Positions 15,694-23,728 of a DNA stretch of 64,000 bases are shown one piece after another. Location of the stretch: contig JAVKIE010000013.1 in assembly GCA_031459615.1 (NCBI GenBank), forward strand, positions 3,824 to 67,823, written 5' to 3'. This DNA is from Calidihabitans tengchongensis (lineage in GTDB: Bacteria; Sysuimicrobiota; Sysuimicrobiia; Sysuimicrobiales; Kaftiobacteriaceae). Below the pieces are notes generated by a model, which did no database searches, was not told the origin of the DNA, and worked only from the letters and a program-made list of their open reading frames with translations. Position 1 is the stretch's first letter. Each line of letters begins with the position of its first letter. The translations under genes were made by a program, and so were the position numbers.

Positions 15694-17432
15694 TCCTGCC
15701 CCCCCAGGCGGCGTCCGTGGAGGAGGCCTGGTCGGCGATCTGCCGGCGCGTCAGCCGGCTGCCGGCCGAGGAGGTGGACCTGCTTGATGCGGCCGGGCGG
15801 GTGCTGGCCGAGGACATCACAGCGCCGACGGACCTGTGGCCGTTTCCCCGGGCTGCCATGGACGGCGTCGCCGTCCGGGCGGCCGACGTGGCCGCGGCCT
15901 CACCTGAGCGGCCCGTCACGCTGCCGGTGATCGGCTCCATCTTTGCCGGGCAGATCCCGGGACCCCTCCTTCCGGGGGGTGCGGTGCGCATTGCCACCGG
16001 CGCCGTCCTGCCTCCGCAGGCCGATGCGGTGATCCCCCTGGAGCAGGTAACGCTCACCGATCAGGAAGTGATCGTCACCGCGCCCGCCGCAACAGGAGCG
16101 CACGTCTTCCCAGCCGGAGAAGATGCCCGCCGGGGGGAGGTCGTCGTGCGGGCCGGGACGGTGCTGCGGGCGGGCCAGGTGGGCCTGCTGGCTGCTCTGG
16201 GCATCGCGCGCGTTCCGGTGGTCCGGCGGGCCCGGGTGGCCGTCCTGGCGGTCGGCGACGAGCTTGTCGAGCCCGGCCGGTCGCCGGATGCCGGCCAGGT
16301 GCGGGACAGCAACACGTTCGCCCTGGCGGCAGCCGTGGCCGAAGCCGGTGCGCTCCCTCGACGGGTGGGCGTGATCCCCGACGACCCCCTGCGGGTGGCC
16401 GCAGTCCTGAAGGCTGTTGCTGCGGCCGACGCCGTCATCGTGTGCGGGGGGATGTCGGTGGGCGAGCGGGACGTCGTCAAGGAGGCGATGCGCCTCGCCG
16501 GGGTGGAGGTGGTGTTCTGGCGGGTGCCCATGAAGCCGGGTGCTCCCGCTGCCTTCGGGATGTCCGGCGCCACACCCGTGTTCGGCCTGCCGGGTACCCC
16601 GGGAGCCGCCATGGTGGCGTTCGAGGAACTGGTGCGGCCGGCCCTGCGCCGGATGATGGGCTGCCGGGACGTCCACCGGCCGGTCCTGGTCGGGCGGCTG
16701 GCGCAACCGGTGCGGGGGCGTCCGGGCCGCCGGCGCTTCCTGTGGGCGCGGGCAGAGGAGCGAGGCGGGCGCCTGGTGGTGTACCCGCTGCGGGGACAGG
16801 GCACGGCGGCCCTGCGCTCGGTCAGCGACGCCAACGCCCTCCTGTTGGTGGACGAGGGCTGCGCCGGCCTGGAGCGGGGCGAACGGGTTCGCCTCCAGCT
16901 GCTGGGCGCGCCCACGACTGGCTCCGACGCTCCGGCACCGTCCGTGGTTGCTGTGGTGGGCGCGAAGGGGGCGGGCAAGACGGCCCTGATCGAGCGGCTG
17001 GCGGTCGAGCTGCGCCGCCGCGGCCTGCGTGTGGCGGCTGTCAAGCACGACGCCCACGGCTTTCAGATCGACCGGCCCGGCACCGACACCTGGCGGTTCT
17101 GGCAGGCCGGGGTCGAGGTGGCCGCCATCGCCGGTCCGGGCAAGGCGGCGGTAGTGATTCGGTCTGGCGGCGAGCCCGCCCTGGAGGCGCTGCTGGACCT
17201 GGTGGCCGACGCCGACGTGGTGCTGGTGGAAGGCTACAGCCAGTCTGCCCTCCCCAAGATCGAGGTCCGCCGGGCGGGTGTGGCCTCTGACCGTCCGCCC
17301 CCGGCCGGGCCGGTGGTGGCCCGCGTGGGCGACGAGCGGGCCGAGGGAACGCTGACCCTTGATGATGTGGCCGCCCTGGCCGATCACCTCCTGTCGTCCG
17401 TGATCCACCTGCGCGGCCCGTCCGCCCCGTAG
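15690..17432 (+). CDS. moeA: MoeA-MobB fusion, molybdopterin insertase plus GTP-binding adaptor
   Basis: Residues 1 to about 405 are MoeA, which inserts molybdate into adenylated molybdopterin: AMDGVAVRAADV, RIATGAVLPPQADAVIP, the VLAVGDEL region and GGMSVGERD, with FGLPGTPGAAMV. Residues about 415-575 are MobB, a GTPase that assists guanylation: P-loop GAKGAGKTALIERL and VKHDAHGFQIDRPGTDTWRF. GTG start overlapping the mobA stop as GTGA. Together with MobA this puts the late steps of bis-MGD synthesis in one cassette. The fusion itself is known in other bacteria. Confidence 0.92.
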   Translation: MILPPQAASVEEAWSAICRRVSRLPAEEVDLLDAAGRVLAEDITAPTDLWPFPRAAMDGVAVRAADVAAASPERPVTLPVIGSIFAGQIPGPLLPGGAVRIATGAVLPPQADAVIPLEQVTLTDQEVIVTAPAATGAHVFPAGEDARRGEVVVRAGTVLRAGQVGLLAALGIARVPVVRRARVAVLAVGDELVEPGRSPDAGQVRDSNTFALAAAVAEAGALPRRVGVIPDDPLRVAAVLKAVAAADAVIVCGGMSVGERDVVKEAMRLAGVEVVFWRVPMKPGAPAAFGMSGATPVFGLPGTPGAAMVAFEELVRPALRRMMGCRDVHRPVLVGRLAQPVRGRPGRRRFLWARAEERGGRLVVYPLRGQGTAALRSVSDANALLLVDEGCAGLERGERVRLQLLGAPTTGSDAPAPSVVAVVGAKGAGKTALIERLAVELRRRGLRVAAVKHDAHGFQIDRPGTDTWRFWQAGVEVAAIAGPGKAAVVIRSGGEPALEALLDLVADADVVLVEGYSQSALPKIEVRRAGVASDRPPPAGPVVARVGDERAEGTLTLDDVAALADHLLSSVIHLRGPSAP

Positions 17433-17484
17433 GCTCTCGATCCCATGGTCCCTGCCCATCGGCAGAGATAGGCGGAAAGGGGTG

Positions 17485-17511
17485 TTCACACATTCTTCAT
17501 GCACGCTTCAC
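17485..17511 (+). promoter_or_regulatory. Three TTCA(C/T) direct repeats spaced 11 bp
   Basis: TTCAC at 17485, TTCAT at 17496 and TTCAC at 17507 recur every 11 bp, one helical turn, the geometry used by OmpR/PhoB-family regulators. A possible -10 element TAGCGT (17533-17538) lies 21 bp downstream, so the last repeat would overlap the -35 position of an activator-dependent promoter for the gene at 17587. An OmpR-type regulator is encoded 1.2 kb downstream; direct regulation is inference. Confidence 0.55.
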
Positions 17512-17586
17512 GGCCGTTTCGCGGCGGGAGGCTAGCGTAAGGTCCGGAGGGCGGCGCGCCCAAGCACGCGGAGAAGGAGGAGGGTG

Positions 17587-18279
17587 ATGAACATGTCTGG
17601 GAGACACCTGTACATTGCTGCCGGCGTGGTCTTGCTGGCCGCCGGGCTGGCCCTGCCGGCCCTCAGCCAGCCCCGGTGGGGCGGGGGATGGGGATGCTGG
17701 GGAGCCGGAACTCCGGCCGCAACCGGGCCCGTGGACCTGGATGGGGCGGCGGAGCGGGTCCGCCAGGTGCTGGCAGCCTGGGGGTATCCCGACCTGGCGG
17801 TCAGGGAGGTCATGGAGTTCAGCAACCACTTCTACGTGCAGGTGGTGGAGCGCAGCACGGGGCGGGGCGCCATGGAGCTGATCGTGGAGCGCAACGGCGT
17901 CGTGCGTCCCGAGCCCGGTCCCAACATGATGTGGAACCTCAAGTACGGCCACATGGGCGGAGCCGGCTGGGGCATGATGGGCGGCTGGGGTATGATGGGT
18001 CCGGGATGGCGCGGCGGGTGGGGCGCTCCGGGTGGAGTGCCGCCGCAGGCCGGGGAGCCTCTGACCATGGAACGGGCCCGGGAGATCGCCGCCCGGTTCC
18101 TGCAGGCCGCCTACCCGGGGCTGACTCCCGACGAGCACGGAGCGGCGTTTTACGGGTACTTCACCTTCGACGTGGAGCGCGCCGGCCGGACCGTCGGCAT
18201 GCTCAGCGTCAACGCCTTCACCGGCCAGGTCTGGTATCACACCTGGCACGGGACGTTCGTCCGGGAGAAGGAGTTCTGA
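17587..18279 (+). CDS. Exported PepSY-like protein with Met/Trp/Gly-rich linker
   Basis: 230 residues: signal peptide ending near LPALSQP, a PepSY-like half (about 45-115), a spacer around 125-150 made almost only of Gly, Met and Trp (MMGGWGMMGPGW), then a second PepSY-like half (about 158-225, TMERAREIAARFLQAAYPG). PepSY domains usually act in the cell envelope as regulators or inhibitors; the Met-rich spacer suggests soft-metal (Cu/Ag) binding. ATG at 17587 chosen because AAGGAGG ends 6 bp before it. First gene of a module that ends in a two-component system. Confidence 0.75.
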   Translation: MNMSGRHLYIAAGVVLLAAGLALPALSQPRWGGGWGCWGAGTPAATGPVDLDGAAERVRQVLAAWGYPDLAVREVMEFSNHFYVQVVERSTGRGAMELIVERNGVVRPEPGPNMMWNLKYGHMGGAGWGMMGGWGMMGPGWRGGWGAPGGVPPQAGEPLTMERAREIAARFLQAAYPGLTPDEHGAAFYGYFTFDVERAGRTVGMLSVNAFTGQVWYHTWHGTFVREKEF

Positions 18280-18294
18280 GGAGGGACATGGGCG

Positions 18295-18618
18295 ATGAGC
18301 GGACGGGATCTGGCGCTGGTCGTGCTGGCCGTCCTGGGCGGCCTGGCCCTGCTCTCCGTGGTGGGGATGGGGATGTGGGGAGGCTGCTGCGGGTGGATGG
18401 GTCCGGGCATGATGGGCCGCTGGGGATGGGGCCCCTGGGGAGGGGGGTGGGGACTGATGGGTATGCTGCTGGTGCTGGCCGGCATTGTGCTGGTGGTCCT
18501 GGCGCTGACGCGCCGGGAGAGCCGGTCCGACGAGGCGCTGGAAATCCTGCGGCGCCGTCTGGCCAGTGGGGAGATCACCCGCGAGCAGTACGAGGAACTG
18601 CGCAAGACGCTGCAGTAG
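18295..18618 (+). CDS. Small membrane protein with Met/Trp/Gly-rich loop and SHOCT tail
   Basis: 107 residues. Helix one (LALVVLAVLGGLALLSVVG), a loop GMGMWGGCCGWMGPGMMG with two adjacent cysteines and many Met and Trp, helix two (GMLLVLAGIVLVVLAL), then a C-terminal SHOCT domain (LEILRRRLASGEITREQYEE). SHOCT domains are short oligomerisation modules. The loop composition mirrors that of the upstream PepSY-like protein, so the two probably act together; metal binding is inferred from Met and CC content only. Confidence 0.75.
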   Translation: MSGRDLALVVLAVLGGLALLSVVGMGMWGGCCGWMGPGMMGRWGWGPWGGGWGLMGMLLVLAGIVLVVLALTRRESRSDEALEILRRRLASGEITREQYEELRKTLQ

Positions 18619-18625
18619 GCCCTCC

Positions 18626-18668
18626 GGCCTCCGGGAGACCGGCGTGACGGCCGCGTCTCCCGGAGGCC
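18626..18668 (+). terminator. 13-bp perfect stem-loop between SHOCT and regulator genes
   Basis: Arms at 18626-18638 and 18656-18668 (GGCCTCCGGGAGA and its complement) enclose a 17-base loop. No T-run follows, so it may reduce readthrough or stabilise the upstream message rather than act as a classic intrinsic terminator. Confidence 0.45.
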
Positions 18669-18686
18669 GCAGGAGCGTGGTGGACC

Positions 18687-19427
18687 ATGGGCCGGCGGGT
18701 GGTGCTTGTGGTGGAAGATGAGCCCGAGATCGCCGATGCCCTCCGCCAGTACCTGGAAAAGGACGGGTACACGGTGGCGGTGGCCGGCGACGGGCATCGG
18801 GCGCTGGCCGAGTATGCCCGCCTGCGCCCCGACCTGGTGCTGCTGGACCTGATGCTGCCGGGTCTGGACGGGTGGGAGATCACCCGCCGCATCCGCCAGC
18901 AGGGCACCACCCCCATCATCATGCTCACCGCCCGCAGCGCCGAGGTGGACAAGCTCGTGGGCCTGGAGCTGGGCGCCGACGACTACATCACCAAGCCCTT
19001 CTCTCCCCGGGAGGTGGTGGCCCGGGTACGGGCGGTCCTGCGCCGCGCCCGGGGCGGTGAGCCGGCGGCAGAGCCGGTGCGGGTCCACGACCTGGAGATC
19101 GACCCGACCCGCATGGAGGTGCGCCGGAGCGGGATTCCGGTGACGCTTACGCCCACCGAGTTCCGGCTCCTGCACGTGCTGGCGAGCCACCCCGGACGGG
19201 TGTTCACCCGCATGCAGCTCATCGACCAGGTGCAGGGCTACGCCTTCGAAGGCTACGAGCGCACTGTGGACGCCCACATCAAGAACCTGAGACGCAAGCT
19301 GGAGCCCGACCCGCGCCGGCCCCGCTACATCCTGACGGTGCACGGGGTGGGGTACCGGTTCGCCGACGAGGTAGCCTCCGCAGCCGCCAGGCCTCCCGAG
19401 CGCGGCCGGGAGGAGTCCGATGCGTAG
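18687..19427 (+). CDS. OmpR-family response regulator
   Basis: 246 residues: receiver domain (1-120) with acidic pocket E10/D11, phospho-acceptor D54 in LVLLDLMLPG, T-switch LTAR and K in ITKPFSPRE; winged-helix DNA-binding domain (about 140-228) with RTVDAHIKNLRRKL and ILTVHGVGYRF. Stop overlaps the kinase start by 8 bp, so they are a cognate pair. Candidate binding site is the 11-bp-spaced TTCA repeat array upstream of the PepSY-like gene. Confidence 0.92.
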   Translation: MGRRVVLVVEDEPEIADALRQYLEKDGYTVAVAGDGHRALAEYARLRPDLVLLDLMLPGLDGWEITRRIRQQGTTPIIMLTARSAEVDKLVGLELGADDYITKPFSPREVVARVRAVLRRARGGEPAAEPVRVHDLEIDPTRMEVRRSGIPVTLTPTEFRLLHVLASHPGRVFTRMQLIDQVQGYAFEGYERTVDAHIKNLRRKLEPDPRRPRYILTVHGVGYRFADEVASAAARPPERGREESDA

Positions 19428-20577
19428 TCTCCGGGGGCGGCTCATCCTGGTCCTGGTCCTGGTGGCCTGGCTGTCGGTGGCGGTGGTGGGGGTGGTGACC
19501 GCCCGCCTGACGGCCCAGCGGTTCGCCCTCTACCTGCGGCACAGCCCGATGATGCGCACGATGCCCGGCATGGAGGCGATGATGCGGGCCATGATGGGCG
19601 CGCCCGAGCAGGAGTTTCTCCGGGGGGTGCGCCGGGCCATCTGGACCGCTGCCATCCTGGGGCTGGTGGTGGCGGTGGCCGTGGGCACCCTGACCGCGCG
19701 CCAGCTGACCCGGCCCCTGGGGCGCCTGGCCGAAGCCGCCCGGCGGGTGGCGCGGGGGGACCTGACGGCCCACGTGGAGGTGGAGTCCGACGACGAGCTG
19801 GGCGAGGTGGCGCGGACCTTCAACGCCATGGTGGCCGAGATCCACCGCAGCGAGGAGGACCGCCGCCGGCTGCTGGCCGACATCGCCCACGAGCTGGGAA
19901 CGCCCCTGGCCGCGCTTCAGGCCAACGTGGAAGGCATGCTGGACGGCGTGGTGCAGCCCACGCCCGCCAAGCTGGCCGCCCTGCACACCCAGATCCAGCT
20001 GCTGGCCCGCCTGGTCCGGGACCTGCGGGATCTCACCCTGGCCCAGCAGGGACGGCTGCCGCTGGACCGGCAGTTGGTGGATCTCGCCGAGGTGATCCGA
20101 CAGGTGGTGGACGTGACCCGGCCCGCGGCCGAGGAAAAAGGCGTCGTTCTGACGTCCGCCGCCGACGGACCCCTGACGGTGCCCGCCGACCGTGAGCGCA
20201 TCTCCCAGGTGCTGCACAACCTGCTGGCCAACGCCGTCCGCTACACCGAGGCGGGCGGGCGCATCGCGGTGGCGGCCCGCCGCCAGGGCTCCGAGGTGTG
20301 GGTCGAGGTCGCCGACACCGGCGTGGGCATCCCGGCCTCCGAGTTGCCCTACGTCTTCGACCGCTTCCACCGGGTGGATCGCTCGCGCTCGCGCAGCAGC
20401 GGGGGGGCGGGGCTGGGACTGGCCATCGTCAAGCACCTGGTGGAGGCCCACGGCGGGCGGGTGTGGGTCCGCAGCCAGGTGGGTCGCGGCAGCACGTTCG
20501 GGTTTGCGCTGCCCGCCGCCGAGGCCCCGACCGCTCCCGCGTCGCCGACGGGGGCCGAGGGGAGGGAGGAGAGATGA
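19420..20577 (+). CDS. Sensor histidine kinase with methionine-rich periplasmic loop
   Basis: 385 residues. Helix at about 8-27, a short extracytoplasmic segment with eight Met in positions 44-59 (SPMMRTMPGMEAMMRAMM), helix at about 70-92, HAMP domain, HisKA with phospho-acceptor H157 in DIAHELGTPLA, and an HATPase domain (N box NLLANAVRY, G boxes DTGVGIP and GAGLGLAI). The Met clusters look like Cu(I)/Ag(I) ligands, which fits the Met-rich envelope proteins of the same operon, but the ligand is unproven. Confidence 0.9.
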   Translation: MRSLRGRLILVLVLVAWLSVAVVGVVTARLTAQRFALYLRHSPMMRTMPGMEAMMRAMMGAPEQEFLRGVRRAIWTAAILGLVVAVAVGTLTARQLTRPLGRLAEAARRVARGDLTAHVEVESDDELGEVARTFNAMVAEIHRSEEDRRRLLADIAHELGTPLAALQANVEGMLDGVVQPTPAKLAALHTQIQLLARLVRDLRDLTLAQQGRLPLDRQLVDLAEVIRQVVDVTRPAAEEKGVVLTSAADGPLTVPADRERISQVLHNLLANAVRYTEAGGRIAVAARRQGSEVWVEVADTGVGIPASELPYVFDRFHRVDRSRSRSSGGAGLGLAIVKHLVEAHGGRVWVRSQVGRGSTFGFALPAAEAPTAPASPTGAEGREER

Positions 20578-21071
20578 ACCGCCGATCTGTCGTGCGCCTG
20601 TGCGGGAGCGCCGCGGTGGCCGCGGCGGTTGTGCTGGCCGGCCTGCCGGCGTGGGGGGCGGGACCGGCCGGACCGGACCGGTCACACATGGTGGAACGGC
20701 GGGTGGGCGATGGCCACGCGCTGCGGGATGCGGGGTGGGGGGGAGTGCAGATCCAGGTCGTCCACCTGAGCCCGGACGCCGTCCCGTCCGCCGCCCGGAC
20801 TCTTCTCGGTCGCTATCCCCTGGACCGTTACACGATCTTCCTGGTGTCCCTGGACACCCACGCCGGGGATCTGAGCGGCTACGACATGGCCGCCCTCTCC
20901 GAGCTCGTCGCCGCCGGGAAGACGTACGCGCCGGTGCGGTGGGAGGGGATTGCCGAGAGCAGTCACCACCGCCTGGGCGCGTTGATCTTTCCTCGGGTGG
21001 ACCTTCCGGCCGACCTGGTGATCCGGGCCGTCGGCGGCGTAGCGGCTCGGACCTTCCGGTGGCTGCCGTGA
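20574..21071 (+). CDS. Secreted protein of unknown function in the Met-rich module
   Basis: 165 residues with a signal peptide (about 1-28, ending AWGAGPAG). The mature part has the pattern FLVSLDTHAGDLSGYD, ...YAPVRWEG, SSHHRLGALIFPR and VIRAVGGVAARTFRW. I believe similar uncharacterised proteins occur in other high-GC bacteria, but I know no function. Paired histidines (SSHHR) and the Met-rich neighbours make metal binding possible. ATG overlaps the kinase stop as ATGA. Confidence 0.65.
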   Translation: MNRRSVVRLCGSAAVAAAVVLAGLPAWGAGPAGPDRSHMVERRVGDGHALRDAGWGGVQIQVVHLSPDAVPSAARTLLGRYPLDRYTIFLVSLDTHAGDLSGYDMAALSELVAAGKTYAPVRWEGIAESSHHRLGALIFPRVDLPADLVIRAVGGVAARTFRWLP

Positions 21072-21544
21072 CGGCCGCCATTCCGATCCGGACGGGGCGG
21101 CAGGCTCACCGGCCGCTGGTGGCCGGCGCGGCGGCGGCGGTCGGGCTGGCGACCGCGTACAGCCTGATCATCGCGCTGGCGTCCCGGTCCTGGTCGCACC
21201 TGGTGGCCCAGTGGCGCGCCGACGCCGTCTTCCTGGTGCTGGTGGCCACGGGGTTCGGAATCCAGGTGGGCCTGTACCGGCACGTCCGGCAGGTCGCGCA
21301 CGGGGGCGGGGGGGTCGCCGCCGTGTCCGCGGGGGGTACGGCGTCGTCCACTGCGGCCATGGTCGCCTGCTGCCTGCACCACCTGTCCGACGTGGTGCCG
21401 TTTGTGGGGCTGGCGGGCGCGGCGGCGTTCCTGACGGCCTACAGGGTCCCGGTGATCGTGGTCAGTCTCGGAGCCAACGCGGCCGGGATCACCCTCATGG
21501 TGCGGGCGCTGCGGCACGCCCGGAAGGCAGCGACCTGCCACTGA
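21068..21544 (+). CDS. Four-helix membrane protein with CC-HH motif, unknown function
   Basis: 158 residues, four predicted helices, last gene of the module. The third helix carries AAMVACCLHHLSDVVPF, with two adjacent Cys and two adjacent His that could coordinate a metal ion within the membrane. GTG start overlapping the secreted protein stop as GTGA. Not a recognised transporter; an envelope metal-handling role is inferred from the motif and from its neighbours. Confidence 0.65.
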   Translation: MTAAIPIRTGRQAHRPLVAGAAAAVGLATAYSLIIALASRSWSHLVAQWRADAVFLVLVATGFGIQVGLYRHVRQVAHGGGGVAAVSAGGTASSTAAMVACCLHHLSDVVPFVGLAGAAAFLTAYRVPVIVVSLGANAAGITLMVRALRHARKAATCH

Positions 21545-21559
21545 GCGCGGGACGGACGC

Positions 21560-21955
21560 CTACGTCTTCTGCACCTGCAGGGTGCGCAGGGGACAGTAGG
21601 CGTCCCGCCACATCCTCTGCTGGCGGGCCCACGCGGCCCACACCTCGTCCCCGAGTTCGGCCCGCCGGGCGGCGGAGAAGATCCGGATGTCGTCGCCCCG
21701 GCTCTGGGCGGCGAAGTGCACCAGGAGCAGGCAGGGGAACTCCGGGCACAGCCCGCAGTGCTCCACCCGGTGCTCCTTGGCGCAGGAGTAGACGGGGCAG
21801 ATCTTCTCCAGCCCGGCCTCACCCTGGGTCCCGCAGGTGGCGGCCAGGGCCTCGTACCAGGCGCTGCCCTCCCAGTACAGGCCGCAGATGGCGGCGAAGT
21901 CCTGCGGAGCCTGCTTGGGGGGGACGTCGCTCACGGAACTTTCGGCGTGGGTCAT
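21560..21955 (-). CDS. DUF3795-like cysteine-rich protein
   Basis: 131 residues with regularly placed cysteines: AAICGLYWEG, ICPVYSCAKE, EHCGLCPEFPC. That CGLxC...C..C..CPEFPC arrangement is typical of DUF3795 proteins, thought to bind zinc or Fe-S but without assigned function. The first CGLYC-type pair has lost its second cysteine here (CGLYW). ATG at 21955 chosen over the GTG at 21961 because GGAGG lies at better spacing. Leftward, downstream of the VKOR gene. Confidence 0.75.
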   Translation of the reverse strand: MTHAESSVSDVPPKQAPQDFAAICGLYWEGSAWYEALAATCGTQGEAGLEKICPVYSCAKEHRVEHCGLCPEFPCLLLVHFAAQSRGDDIRIFSAARRAELGDEVWAAWARQQRMWRDAYCPLRTLQVQKT

Positions 21956-22035
21956 CGGCACTCGCCTCCGACATCCAACCTAGCCGACGTGGGTGAGGGT
22001 GGCCATCCGGCGTGCACCGTATATCCCTCACCCGG

Positions 22036-22058
22036 CCCTCTCCCCGACGGGGAGAGGG
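22036..22058. repeat. CCCTCTCCCC palindromic repeat, copy 1
   Basis: 10-bp arms CCCTCTCCCC/GGGGAGAGGG around GAC, flanked by CCCTCACCC. Same family as copies at 61105-61223 and 62506-62553. It sits between two leftward genes. Confidence 0.6.
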
Positions 22059-22072
22059 GGATGCGGTTGGGC

Positions 22073-22912
22073 CTACCGGCCCCTCTCCTGCGGGTAGCCG
22101 CTGAGGGCGGCCAGGTCCTCAAGCGACAGGACGCCTTCATAGCGCCGCCCGCCGATGTCCCAGGTGGGATACGCCCGAATGCCGGCCGCGGCGCAGAGGT
22201 CGGGCCGGCCCTGAGGGGAGCGAGGGTCGCACTCGATGTAGGGCAGCAGGGCGGCGGCCTCCCCGAACATCCTCTTCTGGTCCTCGCAGTGCGGGCACCA
22301 GTATGCTCCATAGAACTTCGCCCCCGTGGCCGCCAGGTGGCGCGCCAGGCCGGCGGCATAGGACTGGTCGGCGGACACAGGTGCGGAAGCCGCATACCCG
22401 GCCACCAGGAAGACGGCCGCGGCCAGCGCCGTCCCGCCGGCCCAGGCCCAGCTGCGGCTGGGGGCTGCGGCCGGTTGACGGATGACGAGGTAGGCGAGCA
22501 GGGCCAGCGTCAGCAGGGCGGACAGCAGGCACAGACTGCAGGTCACCCGGAGGACCGTCTGCTGGACGACCACAAAGACCGCCGAGGCCCCCACTCCCAC
22601 CCCCGCCAGGGGCACCGCCAGGGACCACCGCCGCTTCGGCGGCGCCGGGCGCGCTCCCAGAACGAAGAGCGCGGCATAATAGACAAGTCCCAGCAAGGCC
22701 ACCGGCAAGCCGAAGACGGCGGCGTACCGGCTGGACTGCACCACGTCGCACCCGCCGCCCAGAGGGCAGTACACCGGCGCGTGGGCCGCGCGGGCGTACA
22801 GCAGGTAGCCGCTGAGGAGGACTCCCAGGCCCGCGAGGGCTGTCAGCCACACGTCGGGCGACGGACCCGGAGGCCGCGCCGCGCGCCGCTGGTGAGGGGA
22901 CTGCCTGCTCAT
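22073..22912 (-). CDS. VKOR-thioredoxin fusion, disulfide bond formation
   Basis: 279 residues. N-terminal vitamin K epoxide reductase domain with loop cysteines C49 and C55 (GGGCDVVQSS) and active-site C125-S-L-C128 near the quinone site; four to five helices. A C-terminal thioredoxin-like domain holds C206-P-H-C209 (YWCPHCEDQK) and ends before residue 279. This kind of fusion passes electrons from thiols of exported proteins to quinone, replacing DsbA/DsbB. Cytochrome c and cupredoxin biogenesis in this window would benefit from it. Confidence 0.9.
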   Translation of the reverse strand: MSRQSPHQRRAARPPGPSPDVWLTALAGLGVLLSGYLLYARAAHAPVYCPLGGGCDVVQSSRYAAVFGLPVALLGLVYYAALFVLGARPAPPKRRWSLAVPLAGVGVGASAVFVVVQQTVLRVTCSLCLLSALLTLALLAYLVIRQPAAAPSRSWAWAGGTALAAAVFLVAGYAASAPVSADQSYAAGLARHLAATGAKFYGAYWCPHCEDQKRMFGEAAALLPYIECDPRSPQGRPDLCAAAGIRAYPTWDIGGRRYEGVLSLEDLAALSGYPQERGR

Positions 22913-22982
22913 CAGTTGTTATGGTGGCCGCCGACCTCCGGCAGGTCGATCAGACGGCCGCCCGATTCTTGCCGGGGTTCCG

Positions 22983-23558
22983 TCAGTCCGCGGGTCTGCC
23001 AAACAGCCTCCCGGGCCTCCAGGGGGTGCCCAGCAGGGGCAGCAGCCAGCGGTCCAGGCCGTAGGAGCCGGCCACCTTCCACGCCAGGATCAGCAGGACG
23101 GCGGCGGTGAACAGCAGCGGGTTGGTGCTGGCCGTGCCCGCCATCATGAAGTTCCAGTTCATGAAGCCGCCCACGAAGGCGGCGATCCCCACGAACGCGC
23201 CCAGGACCAGGGCCACCCCCACCAGCAGCTCGCCGTAGGCCACCAGCTTGGCGAACCAGGTGTAGGCCTGGATGTCCAGCAGCCACTGGAGGAAGGCGCG
23301 GTACCAGGGGAAGGCCACCGGCGGGCGGGCCGGGGGCGGGGGCACCTGGATGGCGCGCTCCCAGAAGGCCTTCAGGGCCGCCCCGGTGCCGGTCCAGGCC
23401 TCGACGCCGATCTTGTGGCGGGCGGCGTCGATCCACTGCCAGCCCAGCCACACCCGGACCAGCGCCCACAGCCAGGCGTACCGGGTGGTGTTGAACATCA
23501 CCTGCACGAACGGGGGATCCTCCACGATCCGTCGCTCCGGCACCTCGCGGGCTGCCAT
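22983..23558 (-). CDS. DoxX/DoxD-like membrane protein
   Basis: 191 residues, four helices. The start of the membrane part, ALVRVWLGWQWIDAARHKIG, and VAYGELLVGVALVLGAF are typical of DoxX-family proteins, which include the DoxD subunit of archaeal thiosulfate:quinone oxidoreductase. Actual function is unproven. I start at the ATG at 23558 (MAAREVPERR), preceded by GAGG, rather than at upstream open codons. The gene is divergent from the kinase at 23729, so the 170-bp gap between them should hold promoters for both. Confidence 0.8.
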   Translation of the reverse strand: MAAREVPERRIVEDPPFVQVMFNTTRYAWLWALVRVWLGWQWIDAARHKIGVEAWTGTGAALKAFWERAIQVPPPPARPPVAFPWYRAFLQWLLDIQAYTWFAKLVAYGELLVGVALVLGAFVGIAAFVGGFMNWNFMMAGTASTNPLLFTAAVLLILAWKVAGSYGLDRWLLPLLGTPWRPGRLFGRPAD

Positions 23559-23728
23559 CGTCCTCACCCCCTGCGGGCGGAATACCCGCGCTTTTGGAAT
23601 TTCGGCCCCGGGGGGGCCCCGCGCCTGCCGGCGGGCTCGGGCGCTCAGCCGTCGCCGTATCGGTTCTCTGCCCGATGACAGGCGGCACAGCGCGCACATA
23701 GAGTGGAGAATGCAGGCCTGGTGAGGCG

